In this document: one piece after another, positions 9,149 through 18,800 of the stretch | Position numbering within the stretch: the first letter of the stretch is position 1 | How the letters are laid out: each line of letters begins with the position of its first letter | Assembly (NCBI RefSeq): GCF_002368035.1 | Contig: NZ_AP018222.1 | Location: forward strand, 2,196,471-2,260,470 | Direction: 5' to 3' | Origin: Nostoc linckia NIES-25 | GTDB lineage: Bacteria; Cyanobacteriota; Cyanobacteriia; Cyanobacteriales; Nostocaceae | DNA: 64,000 nucleotides | Notes under the pieces: generated by a model | Database searches by the model: none | What the model was told of the DNA's origin: nothing | What the model saw: the letters and a program-made list of their open reading frames with translations, nothing else | Position numbers and translations under genes: made by a program

Positions 9149-10114
9149 TTATGAAAATGAAGTTTTTCGCCAGTTTAATACAATTCTCTGCAACACTTTG
9201 AGCAAATCTTTCAGTAACAAATATTCTGTGCCTTTCAACTTCTGTTGCAGGCTTATATGGCAACATAACCGCTCATACAAACTTATGGGGCTACACCAGA
9301 TGGATAGCAAATACTCCCATAATATTCTCCAATGTGGTAATAGGATTTTTCCTTTTTTTGCTGAATCAAACCACACTGTATACGCATAAAAATCAGGTAA
9401 TCTTCTGAATGAAGAAGCATGGTTGTTGTTTGTTACCAACAAATAATTGGGAAAAAACATACTCATAGATTGTTGCGGATGGCTTCTAGCAAAGAACAAG
9501 TATTCTGGAATTTCATAAAATTTCCCCAGAAGACCAAGCCTTGACAACAAAATTCCATCTGCATTACCATAACCACCCATTGGCGGTATTTTTTTCAGAG
9601 CGCTAGCACGAATTACGCCATAGCACTGATAACATAGATGTTTAGCCAGTAATTCGTGAAAGCGCTGGTGTGGCTTTAGAGCATCTGTCTTGAGTTTGAT
9701 ATCGTAGTTTTGAACAAACTTTCCTTGTTCGTCAATAAAGTATACTTGGGTGTGGCACAAAATAATGCTAGGGTCGCGATCGAGTACTTCAACACATTTA
9801 CTGATAAAATCAGGAGCGTGTAGATCGTCATAGGCTGCCCATTTAAAATACTCACCCGAAGATAATTCAAAGGCACGATTGAAGTTACGAGCGCAACCAA
9901 TATTATACTGATTACGGTAGTAACGAATCCGTTTGTCTTTGTTGGCGTATGCTCTACAAATTTCCTCAGTTTTATCTGTCGATGCATTATCTGAAATAAT
10001 TAGTTCAAAATCTTCAAAGGTTTGAGCCAAGAGCGAATCTAAAGCTTCTTGAAGAAATTTTTCGCCATTGTATACAGGTAATCCAATACTCAATCGTGGC
10101 TGATTGCTACTCAT
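9149..10114 (-). CDS. Family 2 glycosyltransferase (HGL island)
   Basis: The 321-residue protein begins with a classical GT-A domain: RLSIGLPVYNGEKFLQEALD, LIISDNASTDKTEEICR and the acceptor/metal segment EYFKWAAYDDLHAPDFI. There is no clear membrane anchor. The C-terminal third is rich in aromatic residues and may lie on the membrane surface. It is a minus-strand neighbour of hgdA, about 270 bp downstream of it. Family membership is clear. The sugar donor and acceptor cannot be told from sequence, and accessory glycosylation of envelope lipid or polysaccharide is an inference. Confidence 0.75.
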   Translation of the reverse strand: MSSNQPRLSIGLPVYNGEKFLQEALDSLLAQTFEDFELIISDNASTDKTEEICRAYANKDKRIRYYRNQYNIGCARNFNRAFELSSGEYFKWAAYDDLHAPDFISKCVEVLDRDPSIILCHTQVYFIDEQGKFVQNYDIKLKTDALKPHQRFHELLAKHLCYQCYGVIRASALKKIPPMGGYGNADGILLSRLGLLGKFYEIPEYLFFARSHPQQSMSMFFPNYLLVTNNNHASSFRRLPDFYAYTVWFDSAKKGKILLPHWRILWEYLLSIWCSPISLYERLCCHISLQQKLKGTEYLLLKDLLKVLQRIVLNWRKTSFS

Positions 10115-10350
10115 ATAGCGTTCCTAAATGAGTTGTGAAATTAGTTGTGAAGGTAGGCAATAGGCAATAGGCAACAGATTTTTTACGAATGATTTAGGAT
10201 TGCCTTATCACACAAGTATTCAGACAATCTGTTGATTATTTTAGGCGTAACTACAGCTAATTGTTAGCCAAATGCAACGTCAGAAGTTAGACTTCAGAAG
10301 TCAGAATAATTTGATACCAAGACTTTTAATAAAATAAAGAATCAATCGCG

Positions 10351-10380
10351 CCTCTTGTACAGACGCGATGAATCGCGTCT
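10351..10380. terminator. Palindromic repeat directly after hgdA, possible terminator
   Basis: AGACGCGAT-GA-ATCGCGTCT at 10361-10380 is a perfect 9-bp stem ending one base from the hgdA stop codon. With its CCTCTTGTAC flank it occurs again, inverted, at 12689-12718 between hgdB and hgdC. It may form an RNA hairpin that protects or ends hgdA mRNA, but no T-run follows in the minus-strand direction. A dispersed palindrome with no such role is equally possible. Confidence 0.45.
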
Positions 10381-10381
10381 C

Positions 10382-11386
10382 CTATTTCACCAAATTTTCA
10401 ATCTCTGTTTTTTGCAGCCATTCATGTGTACGCTGCATACCTTCTTCTAGGTCAATTGTTGGTTTATAATTTAACAAACTTTGGGCTTTAGCAATGGAAC
10501 ACGCATAAGGACGAGTCATAAAATCTACAGATTCCGGTAAAATATCGGCTTTTTTCCGAAACAATTTTTGTCCTTGAGCGCGTAGCTTTAAAAACAATTT
10601 CATTTCATCTTTTGGTAATGAAAGAGGTGCTGGTAAACCTTCCATTGCTGCTAAGCGCATGAAATACTCTTTCCAAGAAGTTTGTTGTCCGTCGGTGATA
10701 TTAAATATTTCTCCGTGAGTCTGTTTTTCTATCGCCAGAAAGATGGCATCAATCAGATTATCTACATATACATGATTGATGACTCCTTTACCATCGTTGG
10801 CATAGGCGAATAATTTTTGGCGCATCATCAGAATTGGTTTGACTATCCAAGGAATACTTCCAGGGCCGTAAATATCACCTGCACGAATGATAATAACACC
10901 AAAATCCTGCGGATTATTTAATTCTAAAAGTGCTGTTTCTGCTTCTATTTTTGTTTGGCAATAGGGATTATTTTCGCCAGAAAGTAATCCGGTTTCTGCT
11001 ATACCATCAGAATAGTTGAAACCATAAACCATTACACTAGAGAGATGCACAAAAGTGTTAACCCCTGCTTGCTTTGCAGCCTTGGCGATGTTAACAGCAC
11101 CCTTAACGTTGACATCACGAAAATCATTAATTGAGCCAGCTTCTTTAGTAATTTGCTCTGTATGTAAAACGATGTCTATTCCCTGACAAGCTTTTTGGGC
11201 AATGGTAGGATCTGTGATACTACCAGTAATCACTTCAATACCTAAATTTTCTGCTGTTTTGTTCTGTTCTTTAGAACTTTGTAATCCACGGACTTTTATC
11301 CCCTGAGCTATGGCTAATTCGGCTGCACGCAAGCCTACAAATTCATTAATTCCAGTAATCAGGAGAGTTTTGTTTTTGAGGTTCAT
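10382..11386 (-). CDS. hgdA: NAD-dependent epimerase/dehydratase HgdA
   Basis: The 334-residue extended short-chain dehydrogenase has the Rossmann motif near its start (TLLITGINEFVGLRAAELAI), VLHTEQITKEAG, the catalytic Ser region VHLSSVMVYGFNYSDG and the Y-x3-K pair in NPYCQTKIEAE. HgdA of Anabaena (All5345) is described as a UDP-galactose 4-epimerase needed for normal heterocyst glycolipid composition. The present gene follows hgdC by 98 bp on the same strand, matching that order. The Gly-rich loop is slightly unusual (TGINEFVG rather than TGxxGFxG). Specificity for UDP-sugar is taken from the orthologue. Confidence 0.82.
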   Translation of the reverse strand: MNLKNKTLLITGINEFVGLRAAELAIAQGIKVRGLQSSKEQNKTAENLGIEVITGSITDPTIAQKACQGIDIVLHTEQITKEAGSINDFRDVNVKGAVNIAKAAKQAGVNTFVHLSSVMVYGFNYSDGIAETGLLSGENNPYCQTKIEAETALLELNNPQDFGVIIIRAGDIYGPGSIPWIVKPILMMRQKLFAYANDGKGVINHVYVDNLIDAIFLAIEKQTHGEIFNITDGQQTSWKEYFMRLAAMEGLPAPLSLPKDEMKLFLKLRAQGQKLFRKKADILPESVDFMTRPYACSIAKAQSLLNYKPTIDLEEGMQRTHEWLQKTEIENLVK

Positions 11387-11450
11387 AGAGTAAAAGATAT
11401 ACCAATTTGGGATTTTAGATTTGGAATTTGGGATTACAATTTTGATTCGG

Positions 11451-11474
11451 TCTCACGCAAAGACGCAGAGAGAG
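11451..11474. repeat. CTCTGCG-type dispersed repeat between hgdC and hgdA
   Basis: CTCACGCAAAGACGCAGAGA at 11452-11471 is a degenerate copy of the repeat that also sits at three junctions of the hglE operon (21357-21465, 23254-23279, 28167-28192). It lies in the 98-bp gap between hgdC and hgdA. Such sequences are common in Nostoc intergenic DNA and their function is unknown. Confidence 0.55.
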
Positions 11475-11484
11475 TAAGTGATGT

Positions 11485-12663
11485 TTAAAAAATATCTCCT
11501 GGATCTGCGGAACGGAGTTTATTGATGGCGAGTCCTCCGGAAGTTATGCATATTAAAACTGTTGATGTTAAGACCAATACTGCATTGTTAGCGGTCATAA
11601 TTATTGGCAGTTTAGTTGCTTCCATTGCAAAATCGTATAACAATACAGAAGTAAGGAAGCCTGGAATATAACCTAAAATTGCCAGAATTAAAGCTTGTTG
11701 AAATACCACATTCAACAGATATCTATTGGCATAACCTATGGCTTTTAATGTGGCATAAGCAACGAATTGTGTAGCAATATTACTGTAAAGAATTTGATAG
11801 ACAATTACTACACCAACCACAGAAGCCATTGTCAACATTAGGTTAAGTATGAAACCAATAGGCGTTCTAACAGACCAATATTTTTTCTCAAAATCAATAA
11901 AGCCTTGACGTGTAAAAACCTGCACATCATTTGGCAAGCTTGCCTGCAAATCTTTTACTACTGTTTGTGCATCAGTACCAGGTTTGAGGGTTATCAAACC
12001 GACATCTATCATATCTGCCGGACGAGTATTAGGATTTATCCTCAGGAAAGTCGAATCGCTGACAACTAAGTTGCCATCTACCCCAAAGGAAGGCCCTAAA
12101 CTGAACAAGCCACCAATCCTGACTTTATAGCCAATTAATGAATTAAAGGGAAATATTTCAATTGTCTGGCCTGTATCTCCAGCATCAAATTTTTCCGCTA
12201 TCGGGCCAAATTCTGTGCGAGACATTCTGTCAAAAAGCATGACATCGGGAATTTTGAGCTTATCTATATTTTGCTCAATTTCTGCGATGTTCATTACTGG
12301 ATTGCCTGGGTCGAAACCAATAACATATATTGAATATTTCTCACCAGTTACCGGATTTTTCAGTTTGGCAAATTGCAAATACATTGGGCTAACTGACTGT
12401 ACGCCGTTAAACCCTAAAGCTTGATACAAACGAGTCCGCGAAAAGCTTTGATTTGAGGTCAAAGATTTATATTGCGAACTTACTAAAAATAAATCTCCTT
12501 TGAGATTTTGATGCACTGCGGTTGCGCTAGAATAAAGTGCATCTTGGAAACCAAGTTGCACAAACATTAGCAGCACAATAAAAGCAATACCGGCTACAGC
12601 TACTGCTAAACGGACTTTTTGCTGGGCTAGCTGTAGCCATGCTAAAGGAATTTTAAAATTCAT
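11485..12663 (-). CDS. hgdC: DevC-like ABC exporter permease HgdC
   Basis: The 392-residue FtsX/MacB-type permease has an N-terminal membrane helix (VRLAVAVAGIAFIVLLMFVQ), a periplasmic domain of about 240 residues and three C-terminal helices, ending RSADPGDIF. This is the DevC pattern. DevBCA and HgdBC form efflux pumps with an outer-membrane TolC that move heterocyst glycolipid outward. The gene starts 77 bp after hgdB on the same strand. There is no ATPase (DevA-type) gene in the cluster, so the pump must borrow one encoded elsewhere. Family and synteny agree with All5346. Confidence 0.85.
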   Translation of the reverse strand: MNFKIPLAWLQLAQQKVRLAVAVAGIAFIVLLMFVQLGFQDALYSSATAVHQNLKGDLFLVSSQYKSLTSNQSFSRTRLYQALGFNGVQSVSPMYLQFAKLKNPVTGEKYSIYVIGFDPGNPVMNIAEIEQNIDKLKIPDVMLFDRMSRTEFGPIAEKFDAGDTGQTIEIFPFNSLIGYKVRIGGLFSLGPSFGVDGNLVVSDSTFLRINPNTRPADMIDVGLITLKPGTDAQTVVKDLQASLPNDVQVFTRQGFIDFEKKYWSVRTPIGFILNLMLTMASVVGVVIVYQILYSNIATQFVAYATLKAIGYANRYLLNVVFQQALILAILGYIPGFLTSVLLYDFAMEATKLPIIMTANNAVLVLTSTVLICITSGGLAINKLRSADPGDIF

Positions 12664-12688
12664 GGATTTATGTGTTGTTAGTCATTAG

Positions 12689-12718
12689 AGACGCGATGAA
12701 TCGCGTCTGTACAAGAGA
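12689..12718. repeat. Inverted copy of the AGACGCGAT palindrome between hgdB and hgdC
   Basis: The 20-bp palindrome at 12689-12708 plus GTACAAGAG is the reverse complement of the copy at 10352-10380. The two copies face each other around hgdC-hgdA. It lies in the hgdB-hgdC gap and could fold in the transcript. Confidence 0.55.
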
Positions 12719-12740
12719 AATTCTCTCCCCATGCCCTAAA

Positions 12741-13949
12741 CTAAATTTGTATGGCAACATCTACTTGTAAGTTGGTTAACCGCGCAATTCTTTCGCTGTC
12801 TGCGGGGTTATCGATGGAAATTTTTACCTCAACTATTCTGCGGTCTGTGTCTGAACCTGGGTTGAGGCTGAAGATGCTTTGTTTGTCAACTTGCCAGCCA
12901 ATTTCTTTGACGGTTCCTTTTAATGTTCCAGGAAATGCAGTGCTGGTGATGTTGGCTTTTTGTCCGACACGCACTTTTTGAACGTCGGTTTGATACACCT
13001 CTGCAATTACATTCATTTGGGATGTTTTACCTATCTCAGCAAATCCTGTGGTGGTGCTGATTACTTCTCCGGTTTTGGCGTGAATTTTCAATATTTTGCC
13101 ATTAATGGGAGATTTTATGTAACTTAAATCCAAGTCTGCTTTTGCTTGTTGAACAGAAGTTGTTGCACTGTTGACTTCAGTTTGTGCGACTTGAACATCT
13201 ACGCTACGCACTTCGCTAATACTCTTGAGTTGCGCTTGTGCTTGTTTGAGTTGTTCTTGGTATGTGTTTTCGGTACGTGTTTTGCTGGCTTGGGCTTCTG
13301 TGAGTTGCTGTTGTGTAGTTTTGAGTTGCAATGCTTTGCTGTCTGCTACGGAAGCTGCGATCGCACCTTGTTTATATAATTGCTGATAGCGATTGTTTTC
13401 GGCTTGAGCGTTATCTACCTCAGCTTGGACGCGGGCAATTGTCGCGTCTTGGGTAGCAATGTCTCCTTTATATTGTGACTCTAAACGCGCGATCGCTGCT
13501 TTTTGAGCATCAATGTCTCCGGTTTTCGCCCCAGATTTCACCTGCGCTAGTTTAGCTTTGCTAACTTGCAGTTGGTCTTTAGCCTGTTGCAATGCTGTTT
13601 TTGCACGACCATAAGTTTCTAGATACGCCAATACTTGCCCAGCCCTAATTGCCTCTCCTTCTTTGACTAACAGTTTTTCAACTCGCACGCCATTATTAGC
13701 ATTAGGAGCATTCAAAGAAGTAACGTCACCGTCTGGCTGCAAACGCCCTAAGGCTGTGACAGCAACTTTTGTCGGGGTGGTGGGTTTTACAGGATTCGCT
13801 GGTTGTGTTTCAACTTTGGTTTTCGGCCAAAATGTTGCGAAACTATATAAAGTAACTAATCCCGTTGCTAAGGCGATAGAAGCTGCTAAAATTACTCGCG
13901 ATCGCACAACAGGTTTTGTGAATAATCGGCTTTCTTTATTTACTGCCAT
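12741..13949 (-). CDS. hgdB: DevB-like membrane fusion (periplasmic adaptor) protein HgdB
   Basis: The 402-residue HlyD/DevB-type adaptor has a single N-terminal helix (VILAASIALATGLVTLYSFA). A lipoyl half follows (VTALGRLQPDGDVTSLNAPN), then a long alpha-helical hairpin of about 150 residues rich in Ala, Gln and Lys. The second lipoyl half (DLDLSYIKSPINGKILKIHA) and a beta-barrel region close the protein. Adaptors of this kind bridge the inner-membrane permease to TolC. It is the first gene of the minus-strand run hgdB-hgdC-hgdA and matches All5347. Its promoter should lie in the AT-rich region upstream, shared divergently with hglE. Confidence 0.86.
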   Translation of the reverse strand: MAVNKESRLFTKPVVRSRVILAASIALATGLVTLYSFATFWPKTKVETQPANPVKPTTPTKVAVTALGRLQPDGDVTSLNAPNANNGVRVEKLLVKEGEAIRAGQVLAYLETYGRAKTALQQAKDQLQVSKAKLAQVKSGAKTGDIDAQKAAIARLESQYKGDIATQDATIARVQAEVDNAQAENNRYQQLYKQGAIAASVADSKALQLKTTQQQLTEAQASKTRTENTYQEQLKQAQAQLKSISEVRSVDVQVAQTEVNSATTSVQQAKADLDLSYIKSPINGKILKIHAKTGEVISTTTGFAEIGKTSQMNVIAEVYQTDVQKVRVGQKANITSTAFPGTLKGTVKEIGWQVDKQSIFSLNPGSDTDRRIVEVKISIDNPADSERIARLTNLQVDVAIQI

Positions 13950-15846
13950 ATTTTCATTCCAATTCTTACTAGGGGATAGCTGAAATGGCTATATTTAATC
14001 GATAAGGGATAATAATTCAGAACTCAGAATTCAGAACTCAGGAGTCAGAATTCAAAATTTAGAAGGAGTTTAGTATGGTTGGTATATTGATAAATCAAAT
14101 GTTTTCCTGATTCTTTAATTTTTTTGAGTCTCGAACTTCTGATGCTTGCGGTGAACTGCATCAATGACGAAAACTGCGGCTAAGAGTTCATTCTGAATTC
14201 TGAATTCTGAGTTCTGAATTCTTATGGTAGTGTTACTTGAAAGCTTCTTTAGTTATATCGTTACTTGTCCTCGAATCCAGTAGCGTAAAATACAATAGCG
14301 CTAGCCAGAAAACTTAACTATCAAGAATAATGAAGCGCCGAAAAATCAAATCAAAAAATTGAATAACCTTGTTCTTGAGTATGACTACAAAATTTTAATT
14401 TGTCAACCGTTTGACTTGGCATAAATCCTGATTTCCTCATCAAAATCTTTTTCACATTAAGTCGTAATTATCGCCTGTATCCACTACAAAAACTTTTTCA
14501 TCCAAGCCTTTCAGCATTATTAAATAGTGGTTACTCCATACAAATATTAACAAAATTTTCTTGGTAATGTTGTGTAACGTAAGACATTATCCTTATTTTG
14601 ACTAACATAATTAGCGATGTCTACGACGGGCTACGCCAACGCCAAGCTATTTGATTATGTTTACTATGCAACATATTCAAAATTAACAATTGCTTTATAG
14701 ATAACCATTTTCATTTTTGTTTATATTTATATTAGTAAATCATCAAAAACATTAGTTGAATTATGATATTTCCCTGAAAAAAATACTTATAGCTATCTTA
14801 TGTCTAGATGTATCTATGTAATTATTACTTAATGCCCAATAAATTGATACTGTTATTTTCAGAACCAATTTCCATTCAAAAGTCAGATAATTGTAGAATT
14901 GAGAGTTTTTTAAAGTATGAAGTTATACTAAAGCCTTGGATTTCGCTCAAAATAGATAGCAACAATAAGCTAGTTGTTTATAAAAAAAGTTTAAAGTAAT
15001 CATTTAGTTTATATAAAGTGTGTTATTGTTTTTATTAATTCAATGCTTAAAAGGTGTGAGGTAAATTAGTTATTTAATTAAGATTTTGAAGGTAGAAATA
15101 ACTAAATCTAATTGCTTGTTCATCACCTTATCAAGGTTTAATTACTTTTTCACATTGCATAAATTCCGATTAAAGGTGATGTTTTCTGTAACGAACTTGT
15201 CAACTTTTCTAGGTTGAATCCCATAAAATGTATTATCCTGGACGTTGAAACTGGCTATGACATTTATCAAGAAACAGAACGTTGTCATTAATACCAGCTA
15301 CGTTGCTGCGGTTAAGCTTGATAATCAAACTATTGCGGTCAAAAAAAACGTTTCTGTTCTCTTAGCTGCTCTTCAATTTCTACTGTTCAGCAGGATACGA
15401 TTGTTCAAAATATTAACCATCAATAATGGGATTTTGGATTTTGCGACAAGTCGGTGCGCTGGCTATCGGCGCTATGAACTTTTCAATACGGATTTTGGAT
15501 TTTAACCGACTTATTGCGGGTGGCAAAAATTTTAAATTGCGAATCTAAAAGACACTCGCGGAGGCGGCGAGAGCTAACTATCGCAAGTCTAAAATACCAA
15601 ATTAGTTGAGCGATCGCCACACTTTCAAAAATCAAGCCTTGCATAACATTTTTACACGATGCTGTGAGCCAAAATTGCCTGTAAACCTAAGGCTTTATTA
15701 GGGCAGTATGTCGTGTGGTGTTGATTGGGAGAAAAGCATTTAGCGCAGATAATATGGCTAATTGCTAACAAGACAAGAGATTTTCATTAATTAGTAGGCA
15801 ACAGAAATTACTGTATCTACGAAATCCACAGTACTCACTATGCCCT
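13950..15846. other. Long divergent intergenic region between hgdB and hglE
   Basis: About 1.9 kb of AT-rich DNA separates the two divergent operons. It contains TCAGAAT-type heptamer arrays at 14012-14050 and 14190-14222, and a GGATTTTGGATTTTG repeat near 15427 and 15490. Two short frames (14808-14999, 15245-15505) have poor composition and no recognisable domain. I found no convincing NtcA site (GTA-N8-TAC) by eye. The region most likely carries the nitrogen-step-down and developmental promoters of both operons, and perhaps small RNAs, but the sequence alone does not show them. Confidence 0.5.
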
Positions 15847-18800
15847 ATGTCTGCTCATTCAATTGATACTGCCTTAGCAGAGTTAGAGAGCCTGATTAAT
15901 AATTGCGAAAAGGCTGTGATTAGGTCTATAGAGGAAAAAAAGATGAGTTCAGGAAAACCAGTGTCAATCAACAAACTTAACAGACAATTACAACACAATC
16001 CTATCGCCATTGTTGGCATGGCTTCTCTATTACCTCAAGCCAGAAATTTACGGGAATATTGGCAAAATATAGTAAATAAAATTGATTGTATTACTGATGT
16101 TCCTTCCACCCACTGGAGCGTCGAAGATTATTACGATCCAAATCCCAGAACGCCTGAAGATAAAACTTATTGCAAAAGAGGTGGATTTATTCCAGAGGTA
16201 GATTTTAACCCGATGGAATTCGGCATTCCACCAAGCATTTTAGAAGTTACAGATGTATCGCAACTATTAAGTTTAGTAGTTGCAAAAGAAGCGATGGAAG
16301 ATGCTGGCTATGGCGACCAACGCGAATTCAACCGCGAAATGGTTGGGGTAATTTTAGGCGTAGCCATGGCCAAGCAGTTAGGAATGCCACTTTCTGCTAG
16401 GTTGGAATATCCGATTTGGGAAAAAGCTCTAAAAAGTAGCGGTTTATCTGACGAAGATACACAAAAAATCGTCGAAAAAATCAAAAGTGCCTATGTGAAA
16501 TGGGACGAAAACGCCTTCCCTGGAATGCTGGCTAACGTAGTCGCGGGTAGAATTGCGAATCGTCTCAACTTTGGCGGGATGAACTGTGTAGTTGACGCCG
16601 CTTGTGCTAGTTCCTTCGGTGCTTTAAAAATGGCAATTAGCGAACTAGTTGAATATCGTTCTGACATGATGCTGACTGGTGGCGTTGACACCGACAACAC
16701 CATCATGGCTTACATCTCCTTCAGCAAAACACCAGCCGTTTCTCCCGGTGAAAATGTCAAACCTTTCGATGCTAAATCCGACGGGATGATGCTCGGTGAA
16801 GGTATCTGCATGATTGTCCTTAAACGTCTGGAAGATGCAGAACGCGACAACGATAAAATCTATGCAGTCATCAAAGGTATTGGTACCTCCAGCGATGGAC
16901 GCTACAAGAGTATTTATGCTCCCCGCAAGGAAGGCCAAGTCAAAGCCTTAGAACGCGCTTATGAAGATGCAGGATTTTCTCCCGCTACCGTTGGTTTGAT
17001 GGAAGCACACGGCACCGGTACAATGGCTGGAGACCCGACAGAATTCGGTTCTTTACAGGATTTCTTTGCTGTGCATGACTCGAAAAAGCAGCATATCGCT
17101 TTGGGTAGCGTGAAATCCCAAATCGGACACACCAAAGCAGCTGCGGGTGCGGCGAGTTTGATTAAAACGGCTTTGGCGCTACATCACAAAGTATTACCGC
17201 CGACAATTAATATTACCGAGCCGAACCCCAAACTTAATATTAAAAATTCCGCCTTTTATTTGAATACCGAAACCAGACCTTGGATTCGTGCTGAAGGCGA
17301 AGCGCCAAGACGCGCGGGTGTAAGTTCTTTCGGCTTTGGCGGCACTAACTATCACGTTGTTTTAGAAGAATATCAAACCGACCAAAACCACGCCTACCGC
17401 TTACACAGTGGCGCTAATGAAGTGTTGGTGTTTGCTGCTACTCCGTCTCAATTGCTGGCTAAATCCGAAGACCTTTTAGCTAAATTGCGTTCGCCAGAAG
17501 CAAAAACACATTATGCAAAATTAGTCAATGAGTGCAAATCTCTAGAAATTCCTTCCTCTGCTGCCAGATTTGGATTTGTGGCACAGAACCTCGAAGAAAC
17601 TTGCAAACTACTGCAAGTTAGCATTGACTGGCTGAAAAACAAAGGGTCAGCAACATCTTGGGAACATCCCCAAGGGATTTATTACCGCGCCTCTGGTATG
17701 GAATTGGGTGGAAAAGTTGTCGCCTTGTTCTCAGGTCAAGGTTCCCAATACTTAGAAATGGGACGGGAATTGGTGATGAATTTCCCGATGATGCAGCGTC
17801 TACATGGCTATATGGATAGCTTGTTGCTCAAAGATAACTTGCAGCCGCTATCGGAAATCGTTTTTCCCCATCCTGTGTTTGAAGAGGCAGAGAAAAATGC
17901 CCAAATTGCTGCCCTACAACGCACAGAATACGCTCAACCAGCCATCGGGGTGTTGAGTGCAGGGATGTATACCATACTGCAACAAGCTGGATTCAGATCC
18001 GATTTTGTTGCGGGACACAGCTTCGGAGAAATCACAGCATTGTGGGCTGCGGGAGTTTTGACTACCGAAGATTACCTATTTTTGGTGAAAGCTAGGGGTC
18101 AAGCAATGGCGGCACCGGAAGACCCAGACCACGATGCAGGTAGTATGCTGGCTGTCAAAGAAGACATCAGCAAAGTCGAAGCAGTGCTGAAACATTTTCC
18201 GCAAGTTGCGATCGCCAATCAAAATTCGCCAAATCAATATGTCTTAGCCGGGCCCACCGCAGAAATCGCTAAAGTCCGTCAGGCTTTACAAGACAAAGGA
18301 TATACGGCTGTATTGTTGCCCGTATCGGCAGCATTCCACACACCGTTGATTGCCTTTGCTCAGAAATCCTTTGCGATCGCTACTAAGTCTGTCAAATTCG
18401 AGAATCCCAAAATTCCTGTTTACAGCAACGTCACCGGCAAACAGTATCCCAAAGAACCACAAACCATTCAAAAAATCCTCGAAACGCACCTTTCTAATTC
18501 CGTGCTGTTTAAGCAGGAAATTGAAAGCATCTATGCAGCCGGCGGTACTTGCTTCGTGGAATTCGGGCCCAGGAGAATTTTGACCAACTTGGTAAAAGAA
18601 ATTCTCGGCGATCGCCCGCATCTTACCGTATCTTTGAACCCTAGTACTCAGAAAAATAGCGATCGTTCCTTGCGGGAAGCAGTTGTACAGTTGCGGGTAA
18701 TCGGTATGGCTTTGAGCAACCTCGACCCCTACCAAGTTCCCCAAACCATACCTGCGATCGAACAGAAGAAGGCTATAAATGTACGTTTAAACGGCATCAA

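Noticed and set aside
14808..14999. 63-residue plus-strand frame
   Set aside because: AT-rich composition, no ribosome site and no recognisable domain; could be real but cannot be supported.
15245..15505. 86-residue plus-strand frame upstream of hglE
   Set aside because: It contains tandem GGATTTTGG-type repeat DNA, has weak start context and matches no family; recorded only as part of the intergenic region.
13950..15846. NtcA-type sites (GTA-N8-TAC) for hglE or hgdB
   Set aside because: Candidate GTA and TAC triplets were seen but none with the right spacing; a profile scan would be needed.
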